Shown: piece by piece, positions 55,632 to 63,810 of the stretch | Position numbering within the stretch: the first letter of the stretch is position 1 | How the letters are laid out: each line of letters begins with the position of its first letter | Source of the DNA: Longispora sp047121295 | Lineage (GTDB): Bacteria > Actinomycetota > Actinomycetes > Mycobacteriales > Micromonosporaceae | DNA length: 64,000 nucleotides | NCBI RefSeq assembly: GCF_047121295.1 | Contig: NZ_CP139447.1 | Location: 2,914,001 to 2,978,000 of the forward strand | Direction: 5' to 3' | Made by a program: the position numbers and the translations under genes | The notes under the pieces: model-generated | Seen by the model: only the letters and a program-made list of their open reading frames with translations | Told to the model about the DNA's origin: nothing | The model's database searches: none

Positions 55632-56387
55632 ATGGCACAACCGACCGACCGACCGGACGTCACCCCGGGGATCCGCTGGTGGCGGCGGCCCTGGGTGGCG
55701 CCGCTGGCCGTACTCACGCTCGCCTTCCTGGCGTTCTCGCTGCCGCCGTACCTCAGCCTCGATCCCGCCCAGGCCCGGCCGCCGCTGCGCGCGGGCTTCC
55801 CGGCGCACTACGCGGTCCTGCTCGCGCACATCGGCTTCGGCACGGTCGCGCTGGTCACCTGCGGGCTCCAGGTGTGGCCGTGGTTCCGGCGGCGGCACCC
55901 GGCCTGGCACCGCCGGACCGGCCGGCTCTACGTGTTCGCGGGCGTGCTGCCGGCCGGCCTGACCGGGATCGTGGTCTCGGTCGTGTCCCTCAACGGGTAC
56001 GTCGGCCGGATCGGCAACCTCACCCTCTGCCTGGTGTGGCTCGCGACCACCTGGCGGGGCTACCGCGCGGCCCGCCGGCGCCGGTACGCCGACCACCGCC
56101 GCTGGATGGTCCGCAGCTTCGCGCTCACCACGTCGATCGTCGCCAACCGGGTGTGGATCGTCGCCCTCGCCGTCGGCCTGAGCCCCACGCTGGACAGCCA
56201 CTACGGCGGCGACACCAACCGGATGATCATCGAGGCCGCCCAGGCGTCGATCTGGCTGAGCTGGGTGGTCAACCTGGTGCTCGCCGAGTGGTGGCTGGAG
56301 CGGACCAGGGTCAGGCGGTCCAGCCCGGATCGCGACCGGACTCCGCGAGTGCCCGTTCCAGCGTCGACGGCGAGCCCGGCGGGCTGA
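55632..56387 (+). CDS. DUF2306 membrane protein
   Basis: 251 residues with six or so membrane helices: LAVLTLAFLAFSLPPYL, HYAVLLAHIGFGTVALVTCGLQ, the conserved RHPAWHRRTGRLYVFAG loop of DUF2306, LTLCLVWLATTWRGYRAA, RRWMVRSFALTTSIVANRVW, and a last helix. The His/Arg pattern of the H-x-x-x-G-R motif is the family's key feature. Regulated by the divergent TetR. Its 3' end overlaps the convergent gene by 77 bases. Function unknown. Confidence 0.87.
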   Translation: MAQPTDRPDVTPGIRWWRRPWVAPLAVLTLAFLAFSLPPYLSLDPAQARPPLRAGFPAHYAVLLAHIGFGTVALVTCGLQVWPWFRRRHPAWHRRTGRLYVFAGVLPAGLTGIVVSVVSLNGYVGRIGNLTLCLVWLATTWRGYRAARRRRYADHRRWMVRSFALTTSIVANRVWIVALAVGLSPTLDSHYGGDTNRMIIEAAQASIWLSWVVNLVLAEWWLERTRVRRSSPDRDRTPRVPVPASTASPAG

Positions 56388-56892
56388 CGAGGGCGCCGAA
56401 GCCCTCGTACTGCCGGTACAGCTCCGCGTTCTCCGCCACGATCCCGGCCACGGCCACGGCGACGTCCTCCGGCCAGGTCGGGTCCTGCCCGGTGGCCTTC
56501 GCGAGGTCCCAGCCGTGCAGTACGAGCTCCAGCAGCACCAGCCCGGCGATCGACGCGGCCGGCATCCCCGACCCGCCCATCGGGATGTCGCCCTCCCACA
56601 CCGCCGGGTCCGACCAGGCGGCGACGGCCTTGTCGAGCTGGACGGCGTACGCGTCCGCCCAGCCCGGCTCGGCCACGAAGTCGCGCTCCAGCAGCTCCGC
56701 CGGCACCTCCTGCCGCAGCGCCCGGCGCTCGAAGGAGTGCGCGGTCCACAGCACGTAGTGGTTGAGCAGTGCCCGGACGTCCCAGTCGCCGCACGGCGTC
56801 GGGTCGCCGAACCGCTCGGGGCGGACCCCGGCGACGAGCAGCGCGGCGCGCCCGGCGGCGGCCACCAAAGGGGGATACAGAGGATGGGTCAT
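56311..56892 (-). CDS. TIGR03086 family metal-binding protein (mycothiol maleylpyruvate isomerase-like)
   Basis: 193 residues. DinB-like four-helix bundle: TPCGDWDVRALLNHYVLWTAH (first His of the metal site), the WADAYAVQLDKAVAAW helix, and LVLLELVLHGWDLAKATGQ with the H-x-W-D motif. The three metal-ligand positions of the MDMPI N-terminal family are kept. It probably uses mycothiol as cofactor. It overlaps the DUF2306 3' end convergently by 77 bases. Confidence 0.9.
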   Translation of the reverse strand: MTHPLYPPLVAAAGRAALLVAGVRPERFGDPTPCGDWDVRALLNHYVLWTAHSFERRALRQEVPAELLERDFVAEPGWADAYAVQLDKAVAAWSDPAVWEGDIPMGGSGMPAASIAGLVLLELVLHGWDLAKATGQDPTWPEDVAVAVAGIVAENAELYRQYEGFGALVSPPGSPSTLERALAESGRDPGWTA

Positions 56893-56905
56893 GACGGGGA
56901 GCCTA

Positions 56906-56929
56906 GGGCCGGTACCCGATGATGGTCTT
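56906..56929 (-). repeat. partial dispersed element, copy F
   Basis: Minus-strand AAGACCATCATCGGGTACCGG (56929 leftward) matches the left half of copy E (AAGACCATCATCGGTTACGG). The right half is missing or diverged. It lies between the two divergent genes at 56892 and 56952. Confidence 0.45.
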
Positions 56930-56951
56930 GAAGAAATGCGACACTGGGCCG

Positions 56952-57737
56952 GTGAGCGAGATGGGGCGGGGCGTGCTGCACCCGGCGCTGGCCGCGACCG
57001 GTTTCCGGCTCTCCCGGCACGCGCCGTCGGCCGCGCTCGCCCCGTTCGTCGAGTTTCACTGGATCGTCGCCTGGGACCGGCCCGGCCTGCCGCCGTTCGA
57101 GCAGAAGATCCTGCCGCACCCGAACGTGCACCTCGCGTTCGAGCACCCCGGACCGGCCGTGCACGGCGTCGAACGGGGCCTGTTCATCCGCCGGATCGAG
57201 GGCACCGGGCACGTGCTGGGCGTGAAGTTCCTGCCCGGCGGCTTCCGGCCCTTCTGGGGCCGCCCGGTGTCCGAGCTGACCGGCCGCACCGTCCCGGCGC
57301 ACGCGGTCCTCGGCCCGGCCGCCGACGGTGCCGGCCGGGCGATCCTCGCCACCACCGACGAGTCGGCCATGGTCGCGCACGCCGAGGCCCTGCTGCTCGC
57401 GGCCCGGCCGGAGCCGGACCCGCTCGTGGCCGAAGTCGCCGGCATGGTCGCCCGGATCGTCGCCGACCCCGGCCTGACCAGGGTGGACGCCCTCGCCGGC
57501 ACCCTGGGCGTGTCGGCGCGCAGACTCCAGAGACTCTTCTCCGGGTACGTCGGCGTCAGCCCCAAATGGGTCCTCCGCCGCGCCCGGCTGCACGAGGCAC
57601 ACGAGCGCGCCGACCACGGGCTCGACCTGGACTGGGCGGCCCTGGCCGCCGACCTCGGCTACGCCGACCAGGCCCACCTGACCCGGGACTTCACGGCCAC
57701 CATCGGCGTACCGCCCTCCCGCTACGCGGCGGGCTGA
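56952..57737 (+). CDS. AraC family regulator with DUF6597-type N-terminal domain
   Basis: 261 residues from GTG 56952. N-terminal AraC-binding part of the DUF6597 kind (HAPSAALAPFVEFHWIVAWD; QKILPHPNVHLAFE; VKFLPGGFRPFWG), then a double HTH C-terminal domain (about 175-255: TRVDALAGTLGVSARRLQRLFSGYVGVSPKWVLR; AALAADLGYADQAHLTRDF; GVPPSRY). Stand-alone, followed by a hairpin. Ligand unknown. Confidence 0.92.
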   Translation: MSEMGRGVLHPALAATGFRLSRHAPSAALAPFVEFHWIVAWDRPGLPPFEQKILPHPNVHLAFEHPGPAVHGVERGLFIRRIEGTGHVLGVKFLPGGFRPFWGRPVSELTGRTVPAHAVLGPAADGAGRAILATTDESAMVAHAEALLLAARPEPDPLVAEVAGMVARIVADPGLTRVDALAGTLGVSARRLQRLFSGYVGVSPKWVLRRARLHEAHERADHGLDLDWAALAADLGYADQAHLTRDFTATIGVPPSRYAAG

Positions 57738-57754
57738 AATCCGGTCGCGGCGTT

Positions 57755-57780
57755 GGGGTGGCCGGCGAGTCGGCCACCCC
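57755..57780. terminator. hairpin terminator between convergent genes
   Basis: GGGGTGGCCG (57755-57764) and CGGCCACCCC (57771-57780) form a perfect 10-bp stem with a 6-nt loop, shared by the AraC gene and the convergent SGNH hydrolase gene. Confidence 0.8.
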
Positions 57781-57789
57781 GGGTGCGGG

Positions 57790-58917
57790 TCAGGACAGGG
57801 TCATCCCCGTCGGCCCCTGACCGGCCGTGTTCCGGCAGGCCCGGCTCGGCGCCGTGCTGGCGGCCGACAGCGCCAGGCACCGCCCCAGCGCCTGCTGCCC
57901 GTACGCGTTCGGGTGGAACGACTCGCGTTTGTCCCCGGGCGAGGAGGTCATCCCGGTGACCAGCCACCGGACCCACTCGCTGTTCGCCCCGGACGCCGGG
58001 TGCGTCGCGTCGACCTGCCGGCTGGCGGTCGCGCACACCTCCCGGCCCTCGAAGGCGTCGCGCAGGTCGAGGAACCGGGCCCCCTTGTCGGCGGCCACCT
58101 CGCCGATCATGTCCGCGAGTTGGCCGGTGAGGCTGTCGCGGGCCCAGTCGAGGTCGCCGTTCCAGAAGGGGCAGCCGCCGGTGTTCGTCCGGGTCCAGCC
58201 GTACTCGCCGTAGCGGTTCGTGGCGGCCCGGGTCACCGGGGACGGTGAGGACTGCACGATCAGGGTGTAACCCGACGGGGAGTAGCCGGCGTCGGACATC
58301 ACGGCGCGGATCTCGTCCACGGCCTTGCCCACGCCCGCCCGGACGGCGTCGATCCGCTCGTCGACGACGGCCTGCTGGTCCGGGTTGCAGTAGTAGTACA
58401 GCATGTACGCCTTCACGCACGCCGTGATGATGTCGGCGAACCCGAGGTCGTTGCCGCCGATCGTGAGCGTGATCAGCCGGACGTCCTTGGCCCGGGCGAC
58501 GGCGGCGAGCTGGTCGGCCTGCGGGGCCTCGCCCTTGTAGGCGACGCCGCCGCTGCTCGCCCGGAACACGTTGGCCGTGGTCGCGCCGGAGCAGGCGAGG
58601 TTGATCCGTTCGGTGACCGGCAGGGCCGCCGAGCGGATCGGGGCGGTGTCGGAGCGGTCGCAGGCGTTGTCGTAGGTGGTGCCGTAGACCCGGTGCGGGT
58701 CGGCGGTACCGGAGGCGTAGGACCGGTCGGTGCCGTCGATCGAGCCGGTCGTGGACAGGCTGTTGCCCTGCCACCGGCCGGCCTCGCCGGAGGCGAAACT
58801 GTCACCGAGCGCGACGGCGGCCGTGGGGAGGGCGGCGTGGGCCGGCGTACCCAATAAATTGATGCTTATCAATGCAGAGACGGACAGGGCTACTGTCCAC
58901 AAGCGAGCGCGGGGCAT
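57790..58917 (-). CDS. secreted SGNH/GDSL lipase-type hydrolase
   Basis: 375 residues. Signal peptide 1-28 (LWTVALSVSALISINLLGTPAHA). Block I VALGDSFASGEAGRW (Ser), NLACSGATTANV (block II), LTIGGNDLGFADI (block III), and SFHPNAYGQQALGRCL with the catalytic His of block V. Several Cys pairs (NACD, ACSG, ACVK, YCNPD, GGCPF, VCAT, RCL, ACRN) suggest disulfides in an extracellular enzyme. Similar to Streptomyces extracellular GDSL lipases that hydrolyse fatty-acid esters. The 219-base upstream gap shows no gene apart from promoter-like sequence. Confidence 0.92.
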   Translation of the reverse strand: MPRARLWTVALSVSALISINLLGTPAHAALPTAAVALGDSFASGEAGRWQGNSLSTTGSIDGTDRSYASGTADPHRVYGTTYDNACDRSDTAPIRSAALPVTERINLACSGATTANVFRASSGGVAYKGEAPQADQLAAVARAKDVRLITLTIGGNDLGFADIITACVKAYMLYYYCNPDQQAVVDERIDAVRAGVGKAVDEIRAVMSDAGYSPSGYTLIVQSSPSPVTRAATNRYGEYGWTRTNTGGCPFWNGDLDWARDSLTGQLADMIGEVAADKGARFLDLRDAFEGREVCATASRQVDATHPASGANSEWVRWLVTGMTSSPGDKRESFHPNAYGQQALGRCLALSAASTAPSRACRNTAGQGPTGMTLS

Positions 58918-59136
58918 GGCGGATCCTCAACAAGGTGCAGGTGGGCGGGACACTGCACGTCCGAGAGCACCTGCCCCCACAGGGTGCTCGGCCGTAAGTT
59001 ACCGAGAAGTATGAGCACGGTCACACCCCCGGGACAATCCCCGATTCGTGTTCGTCCCACAGCACCGTGTAGTCGACGGAGGGTAGTGATGAACGTCTAC
59101 TAGGCGCTTCGTTCCCGGCCGGGTACTTTTCCCGCC
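58918..59136. other. gap between divergent SGNH and AfsR-like genes
   Basis: 219 bases without a supported gene. It contains the probable promoters of both neighbours. A five-codon frame ATG-AAC-GTC-TAC-TAG (59088-59102) follows GGAGGGTAGTG, but it is too short to call a leader peptide. Confidence 0.5.
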
Positions 59137-62100
59137 ATGTGGGTGGGACTGTTGGGACCGGTCGAGGCCCGGCACGACGGGGTGGCCCTTCCGCTCGGGT
59201 CGGCGATGCAACGCACCGTGCTGGCGTTGCTGGCGCTCGACGCCGGCCGGGTGGTCTCCGTCGACCGGCTCGTCGACGCGCTGTGGTCCGAGGAGCCGCC
59301 CGACCGGACCTCCGGCCTGATCCAGACCTACATCTCCCGGCTGCGCGCCGCCTTCCGGCCGGCCGGGGTCGACATCCGGCGCAGCGGCAACGGGTACGTG
59401 CTGGAGGTCGACCCCGCCGACGTCGACGCGTGCGCCTTCCCGGTGGCCGTCGCCGCCGCCCTCGCCGGGGACGACCCGGCCCCGCTGCGCGCCGCGCTCG
59501 CCCTGTGGCGGGGCGACCCGCTCGGCGACCTGCGGACCACGCCCCTCGTCGAGCGGATCCGGGCCGGCCTGGCGGAGGAACGCCTCGCCGCCCTGGAGGA
59601 GTGCCTGGACCGCGAGCTGCGCGCCGGCCGGCACCGGGAGATCTCCGCCGAGCTGGCCCGGCTGCACGCCGAGCATCCGCTGCGCGAACGCCTGCTGACC
59701 CTGCTGCTCCTCGCGCTGTACCGCGACGGCCGGCAGTCCGAGGCCCTGCACCGGTACGAGGAGGCCCGCCGGCACCTCGCCGACGAGCTCGGCCTGGACC
59801 CGACGCCGGAGCTGGCCGCCCTGCACGGCCGGATCCTGCGCAACGACCCCGACCTGACCCCGGCCCCGCCGGCGCCCCGCCGGGTGCCCCGGCTGCTGCC
59901 GTACGACGTGCGGGACTTCACCGGCCGGGTGGCGGAGCTGGCGTACCTGATGACGCTCGCCGAGGGGGTCGCGCACACCGTCGTCATCTCCGCCATCGAC
60001 GGCATGCCCGGGATCGGCAAGACCGCGATGGCCGTGCACATCGCGCACGCGCTCGCCGACCGGTTCCCCGACGGGCAGCTCTTCGTCGACCTGCACGGCT
60101 ACACCCCGGGCCGGGCCCCGGTGGACAGCGCGGCGGCCCTGCGGCTGCTGCTGCGCGCCCTCGGCGTGCCGGAGAACCAGCTGCCCGCCGACCCGGACGA
60201 GCGGGCCGCCCTGTGGCGCGACCGGCTCGCCGGCCGCCGGGTGCTGATCCTGCTCGACAACGCCGCCGACGCCGCGCAGGTCCGACCGCTGCTGCCCGGG
60301 ACCCCGGGCAGCCTGGTCCTGATCACCAGCCGCCGCCGGCTCACCACCCTCGACGGCGCGGAGTCGCTGCTGCTGGAGGTCCTGCCGGCCGAGGACGCGC
60401 ACGCCCTGTTCGTGGCCGTCGCCGGGGACGCGGTGCTCGCCGAGCCCGACGCGGTCGCCGAGGTGCTGCGGCTGTGCGGGTACCTGCCCCTCGCGGTGCG
60501 GATCGCCGCCGCCCGGATCGGCCTGCGCCGGCACCGCCCGGTCGAGCGGCTGGCCCAGCTGCTGCGCGCCGAACACCAGCGCCTCGCCGAGCTGTCCCTG
60601 GACGACCGGGACGTGACCGCCGCGTTCAACCTGTCCTACGACGCGCTGCCCGCCGACCAGCGCTGGCTGTTCCGGCTCCTCGGCCTGCACCCGGGCGCGG
60701 ACTTCGAACCGCACTCCGTCGCCGCGCTCGCCGACCGCTCCCCGGACGTGGCCGAACAGCTCCTCGAACGCCTCGCCGACGCGCACCTGCTGCTGCGCGG
60801 CACGGGCGACCGGTACACCTTCCACGACCTGCTGCGGGTGTACGCCGCCGACCGGGCCGCCGAGCTCGCCCCCGCCGACCGCGACGCCGCCCTGGGCCGG
60901 TTGTTCGACCACTACCTGGCCACGGCCGGCGCGGCGGTCGCGACGACGGGGCTGGTCGTGCCGTCCGGGCGGTACCCGGCGCCGGCCCTCGCCCGCCCCG
61001 CCCCGGTCGGGTTCGCCGGCCGGGACGAGGCCGTCGCCTGGCTCGCCGCCGAACGCCCCGGGCTGCTCGCCGCCGCCGAGGCCGCCCCCGCCGCCGGCCG
61101 CCCCGGGTTCGGCTACCACCTGTCGACGACCCTGATGCGCTACCTCGACGCGCACGCCCACTACGACGACGCCCTGCTCCTCTACGGGCACGCCCTGCGC
61201 GCGGCCCGGGCCGAGGGGAACCGGGCCGGCGAGGCCGACCTGCTGCGGTTCACCGGCCAGATCCACTTCCGGCACGCGCACTACGACCTCGCCCTCGACG
61301 TCGTCGGACAGGCCATGCTGTTGCACCGCGCGGAGGGCGACCGGGCGGGCGAGGCCGGCGCCTACGACGTCCTCGGCATGATCCACGGCCACCGGGGGGA
61401 CCTCGACCGGGCGCTCGCCGACCTGCGCCGGTCCCTGGAGCTGCACCGCGCCACCGGGTACCGGATCGGCGAGACCGTCGCGCTGAGCACCATCGGCGGC
61501 ATCTACGGCCGGCTCGGCGACTACCGCCGGGCCGCCGAGCACTTCCGTCAGGCCCTCGCCGGCAGCCACGACATCGGCAACCGGGAGATCGAGGGCACGG
61601 CGCTGGCCAACCTGGCCACGGTCTACCAGCGGCTCGGCCGGTACGAGGAGGCCCTGGACCACTGCGGCCGGGCCCTCGCGGTCGCCCGGGAGACCGGCAA
61701 CCGGCGCGGCGAGGCCAACGCCCTGGCCAACCTCGGCCTCATCTACGGCAGGCTCGACCGCCGGGCCATGGCCCTCGACCACTACGAGCAGGCCCGCCGC
61801 CTGCACCACGCCATCGGGCACCGGTCCTCGGAGGGCTACACCCTCACCGGGATCGGCGAGATCCACCTCCGCGCCGGCGACCCGGACCTGGCCCTCGACC
61901 ACCACCGCCGGGCCCTGGACCTCAGCCGCGAACTCGGCGACCGCAACCTGGAGGCGCACGCCCTCAACGGCATCGGCGCGGCCCACCGGTCCCGGGGCGT
62001 CCCCGACGAGGCCCTGGGCTGGCACGCGCGCGCCGAGGCCGTCGCCCTGGACACCGGCGACGCGTACTCGCAGGCCATGGCCGTCGAGGGCGTCGGCCAC

Positions 62101-62262
62101 GCGCACCACGCGCTCGGCGAAGTGGAGGCCGCCGTGGCCTGCTGGGAACGCGCCCTGGCGATGTACGCGCGGCTCGGCGTCGTCGAGGAGCGCACCCTGC
62201 GGGCGTACCTGGAAGGTTTCGCCTCCCACGACGCAATGGTTCGACCCGCCCCGACCGTCTGA
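59137..62262 (+). CDS. AfsR/SARP-type transcriptional regulator with NB-ARC and TPR domains
   Basis: 1041 residues. OmpR-like winged helix (about 8-90: LGPVEARHDGVALPLG, ALLALDAGRVVSVDRLVDALW, YVLEVDP), bacterial transcriptional activator domain (BTAD, about 95-245, ending ALHRYEEARRHLADELGLDP), NB-ARC ATPase (about 265-560: Walker A GMPGIGKTA near 288, Walker B VLILLDNA, LPLAVRIAAARI), then a helical domain. About nine C-terminal TPR repeats lie between 640 and 1020. This is the full AfsR layout; such proteins activate secondary metabolism or development genes and are often kinase targets. A sigma factor gene follows 19 bases later. Confidence 0.94.
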   Translation: MWVGLLGPVEARHDGVALPLGSAMQRTVLALLALDAGRVVSVDRLVDALWSEEPPDRTSGLIQTYISRLRAAFRPAGVDIRRSGNGYVLEVDPADVDACAFPVAVAAALAGDDPAPLRAALALWRGDPLGDLRTTPLVERIRAGLAEERLAALEECLDRELRAGRHREISAELARLHAEHPLRERLLTLLLLALYRDGRQSEALHRYEEARRHLADELGLDPTPELAALHGRILRNDPDLTPAPPAPRRVPRLLPYDVRDFTGRVAELAYLMTLAEGVAHTVVISAIDGMPGIGKTAMAVHIAHALADRFPDGQLFVDLHGYTPGRAPVDSAAALRLLLRALGVPENQLPADPDERAALWRDRLAGRRVLILLDNAADAAQVRPLLPGTPGSLVLITSRRRLTTLDGAESLLLEVLPAEDAHALFVAVAGDAVLAEPDAVAEVLRLCGYLPLAVRIAAARIGLRRHRPVERLAQLLRAEHQRLAELSLDDRDVTAAFNLSYDALPADQRWLFRLLGLHPGADFEPHSVAALADRSPDVAEQLLERLADAHLLLRGTGDRYTFHDLLRVYAADRAAELAPADRDAALGRLFDHYLATAGAAVATTGLVVPSGRYPAPALARPAPVGFAGRDEAVAWLAAERPGLLAAAEAAPAAGRPGFGYHLSTTLMRYLDAHAHYDDALLLYGHALRAARAEGNRAGEADLLRFTGQIHFRHAHYDLALDVVGQAMLLHRAEGDRAGEAGAYDVLGMIHGHRGDLDRALADLRRSLELHRATGYRIGETVALSTIGGIYGRLGDYRRAAEHFRQALAGSHDIGNREIEGTALANLATVYQRLGRYEEALDHCGRALAVARETGNRRGEANALANLGLIYGRLDRRAMALDHYEQARRLHHAIGHRSSEGYTLTGIGEIHLRAGDPDLALDHHRRALDLSRELGDRNLEAHALNGIGAAHRSRGVPDEALGWHARAEAVALDTGDAYSQAMAVEGVGHAHHALGEVEAAVACWERALAMYARLGVVEERTLRAYLEGFASHDAMVRPAPTV

Positions 62263-62281
62263 GAGGGGAAGCCCCTCGGAG

Positions 62282-62785
62282 GTGAAGGTGCGGTTCGAAG
62301 ATTTCGTGGACAGCCGGCTCGACGCCCTGCTGCGGTACGCGGTGGTGCTGACCGGCGATCCACACCTGGCCCAGGACGTCGTGCAGGAGACGATGGTCCG
62401 AGCCCAGGTGAAGTGGCGGCGGATCTGCCGGGCCGACCGGCCCGAGCCGTACGTGAAGCGGATGCTGACCAACGTCTACCTGGACTGGCGGCGCGGCCCC
62501 TGGTGGCGGCGGGTGCTGCTCCGGGGGGACGACACCCCCGAACCGCCGGTCCACGCCGACCACGCCCAGGCCGCCGTCGAACGCGACGCCATGTGGCTGC
62601 TGCTGGCCGGGCTGCCGCGCCGGCAACGGGCCGCCGTCGTCCTGCGCTACTACGAGGGCCTCGCCGACGCCGAGATCGCCGACGTGCTCGGCTGCGCGGT
62701 CGGCACCGTGCGCGCACACATCAGTCGGGCCCTGGCGACCCTGCGCACGCAGCTCGGCCCGGTCACCGCGGGAGGGGAACGATGA
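62282..62785 (+). CDS. SigE-family ECF RNA polymerase sigma factor
   Basis: 167 residues from GTG 62282 with GGAGG upstream. Region 2 (DSRLDALLRYAVVLTGDPHLAQDVVQETMVRA split over residues 9-45; ends quoted DSRLDALLRYAVVL and DVVQETMV) and region 4 (LPRRQRAAVVLRYYEGLADAEIADVLGC, GTVRAHISRALATLR). Overlaps the LCP gene by ATGA, as sigma genes overlap their regulators. Confidence 0.92.
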   Translation: MKVRFEDFVDSRLDALLRYAVVLTGDPHLAQDVVQETMVRAQVKWRRICRADRPEPYVKRMLTNVYLDWRRGPWWRRVLLRGDDTPEPPVHADHAQAAVERDAMWLLLAGLPRRQRAAVVLRYYEGLADAEIADVLGCAVGTVRAHISRALATLRTQLGPVTAGGER

Positions 62786-63768
62786 TCGAGGACGACATCC
62801 GCGCCACACTGGCCCGGCACGAACTGCTCACCCCCGACGGGGCGGCGCTGCGGCCGAGGATCGCCGCCGAGGCGCGCCGCCGCCGGCGCCGGACCCGGAT
62901 CGGCCAGGTCCTCGCCGGGATCCTGGTGCTCGCCGTGCTGGTGGCGGTGCCGGTGGCGTGGCGGGGGACCCGTTCCGTGGTACCCCCGGCGGAGCCCCGG
63001 GTGGCCGTCGCCCGCACCTTCCTGCTGATCGGCACCGACCGCCCGGCGGGCTCGCCCGACCCGGCCCGCGCCGACGCCGTCATGCTCGCGCACGTCTCCG
63101 CCGACGGCCGGCACGCGACCCTGGTGTCGGTCCCGCGCGACACCCTGGTCCCGTTCGCCGGCCACCGGGAGAAGATCAATCAGGTGTACGCCCTCGGCGG
63201 CGCCCCCGCCCTCGCCGGTGCCCTGGCCGACCTGGTCGGCGTGCGGTTCGACGGCACGGTCACGATGGACTTCGCCGGCCTGCGCTCCGTCACCGACGCG
63301 GTCGGCGGGGTGGACCTGTGCGTGGAACGGAGGTTCACGTCCATGCACACCTCCCGCGTCTTCGAGCCGGGCTGCCGGCACTTCACCGGCGACGAGGCGC
63401 TCGACTACGTCCGCCAGCGCTACGACCTGCCCGGTGGCGACCTCGACCGGGTCCGGCACGAACAGGACCTGCTCCGGGCGCTCGCCGGCCGCCTCGCCGC
63501 CCTGGACACGTCGGACCTGGTCGGCGTGGTCCGCGCGGCGGGCCCGGCGGTCGGCCTGGACCTGGGGGTCCTCGAACTGGTCCGGCTGGCGGGCGAGCTG
63601 CGCGGCCTGCGGGCCGACGACGTCGCAGCGGTCACGGTGCCGACCCGGACGTCGGCTTCCGGGGCGACCTACCTGGGGGAGGAGCCCGGGGAGGGCGCGG
63701 CGGACCTGTTCCGGGCGATCCGCGACGACACCCTGCCGGACTGGATCGCGGCACACCCCGCCGACTGA
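62782..63768 (+). CDS. LytR-CpsA-Psr (LCP) family protein coupled to a sigma factor
   Basis: 328 residues. Cytoplasmic N-terminus of about 38 residues (EDDIRATLARHELLTPDGAALRPRI), then RRRRRRTR, one membrane helix (about 43-60: VLAGILVLAVLVAVPVAW), and an extracytoplasmic LCP domain: LLIGTDRPAGSPDPARADAVML (pyrophosphate-binding D/R), LVSVPRDTLVPFAGHREKINQVYALGG (conserved R-D and K-I-N), GGVDLCVERRF, and LDYVRQRYDLPGGDLDRVRHEQDLL. LCP enzymes attach teichoic-acid-like or arabinogalactan polymers to peptidoglycan. The acidic N-terminus and coupling suggest that it may also sequester the sigma factor (inference). Confidence 0.9.
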   Translation: MIEDDIRATLARHELLTPDGAALRPRIAAEARRRRRRTRIGQVLAGILVLAVLVAVPVAWRGTRSVVPPAEPRVAVARTFLLIGTDRPAGSPDPARADAVMLAHVSADGRHATLVSVPRDTLVPFAGHREKINQVYALGGAPALAGALADLVGVRFDGTVTMDFAGLRSVTDAVGGVDLCVERRFTSMHTSRVFEPGCRHFTGDEALDYVRQRYDLPGGDLDRVRHEQDLLRALAGRLAALDTSDLVGVVRAAGPAVGLDLGVLELVRLAGELRGLRADDVAAVTVPTRTSASGATYLGEEPGEGAADLFRAIRDDTLPDWIAAHPAD

Positions 63769-63772
63769 GCCC

Positions 63773-63810
63773 ACCGAGCCGGGGCGGCCCGCTGGCCGCC
63801 CCGGCTCGGT
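63773..63810. terminator. hairpin terminator
   Basis: ACCGAGCCGGGGCGGCC (63773-63789) and GGCCGCCCCGGCTCGGT (63794-63810) form a perfect 17-bp stem with a 4-nt loop, just beyond the LCP stop and touching the stop of the next minus-strand frame. Confidence 0.85.

Noticed and set aside
59088..59102. Five-codon frame ATG-AAC-GTC-TAC-TAG after GGAGGG upstream of the AfsR-like gene
   Set aside because: Too short and not coupled to the next start; expected by chance.
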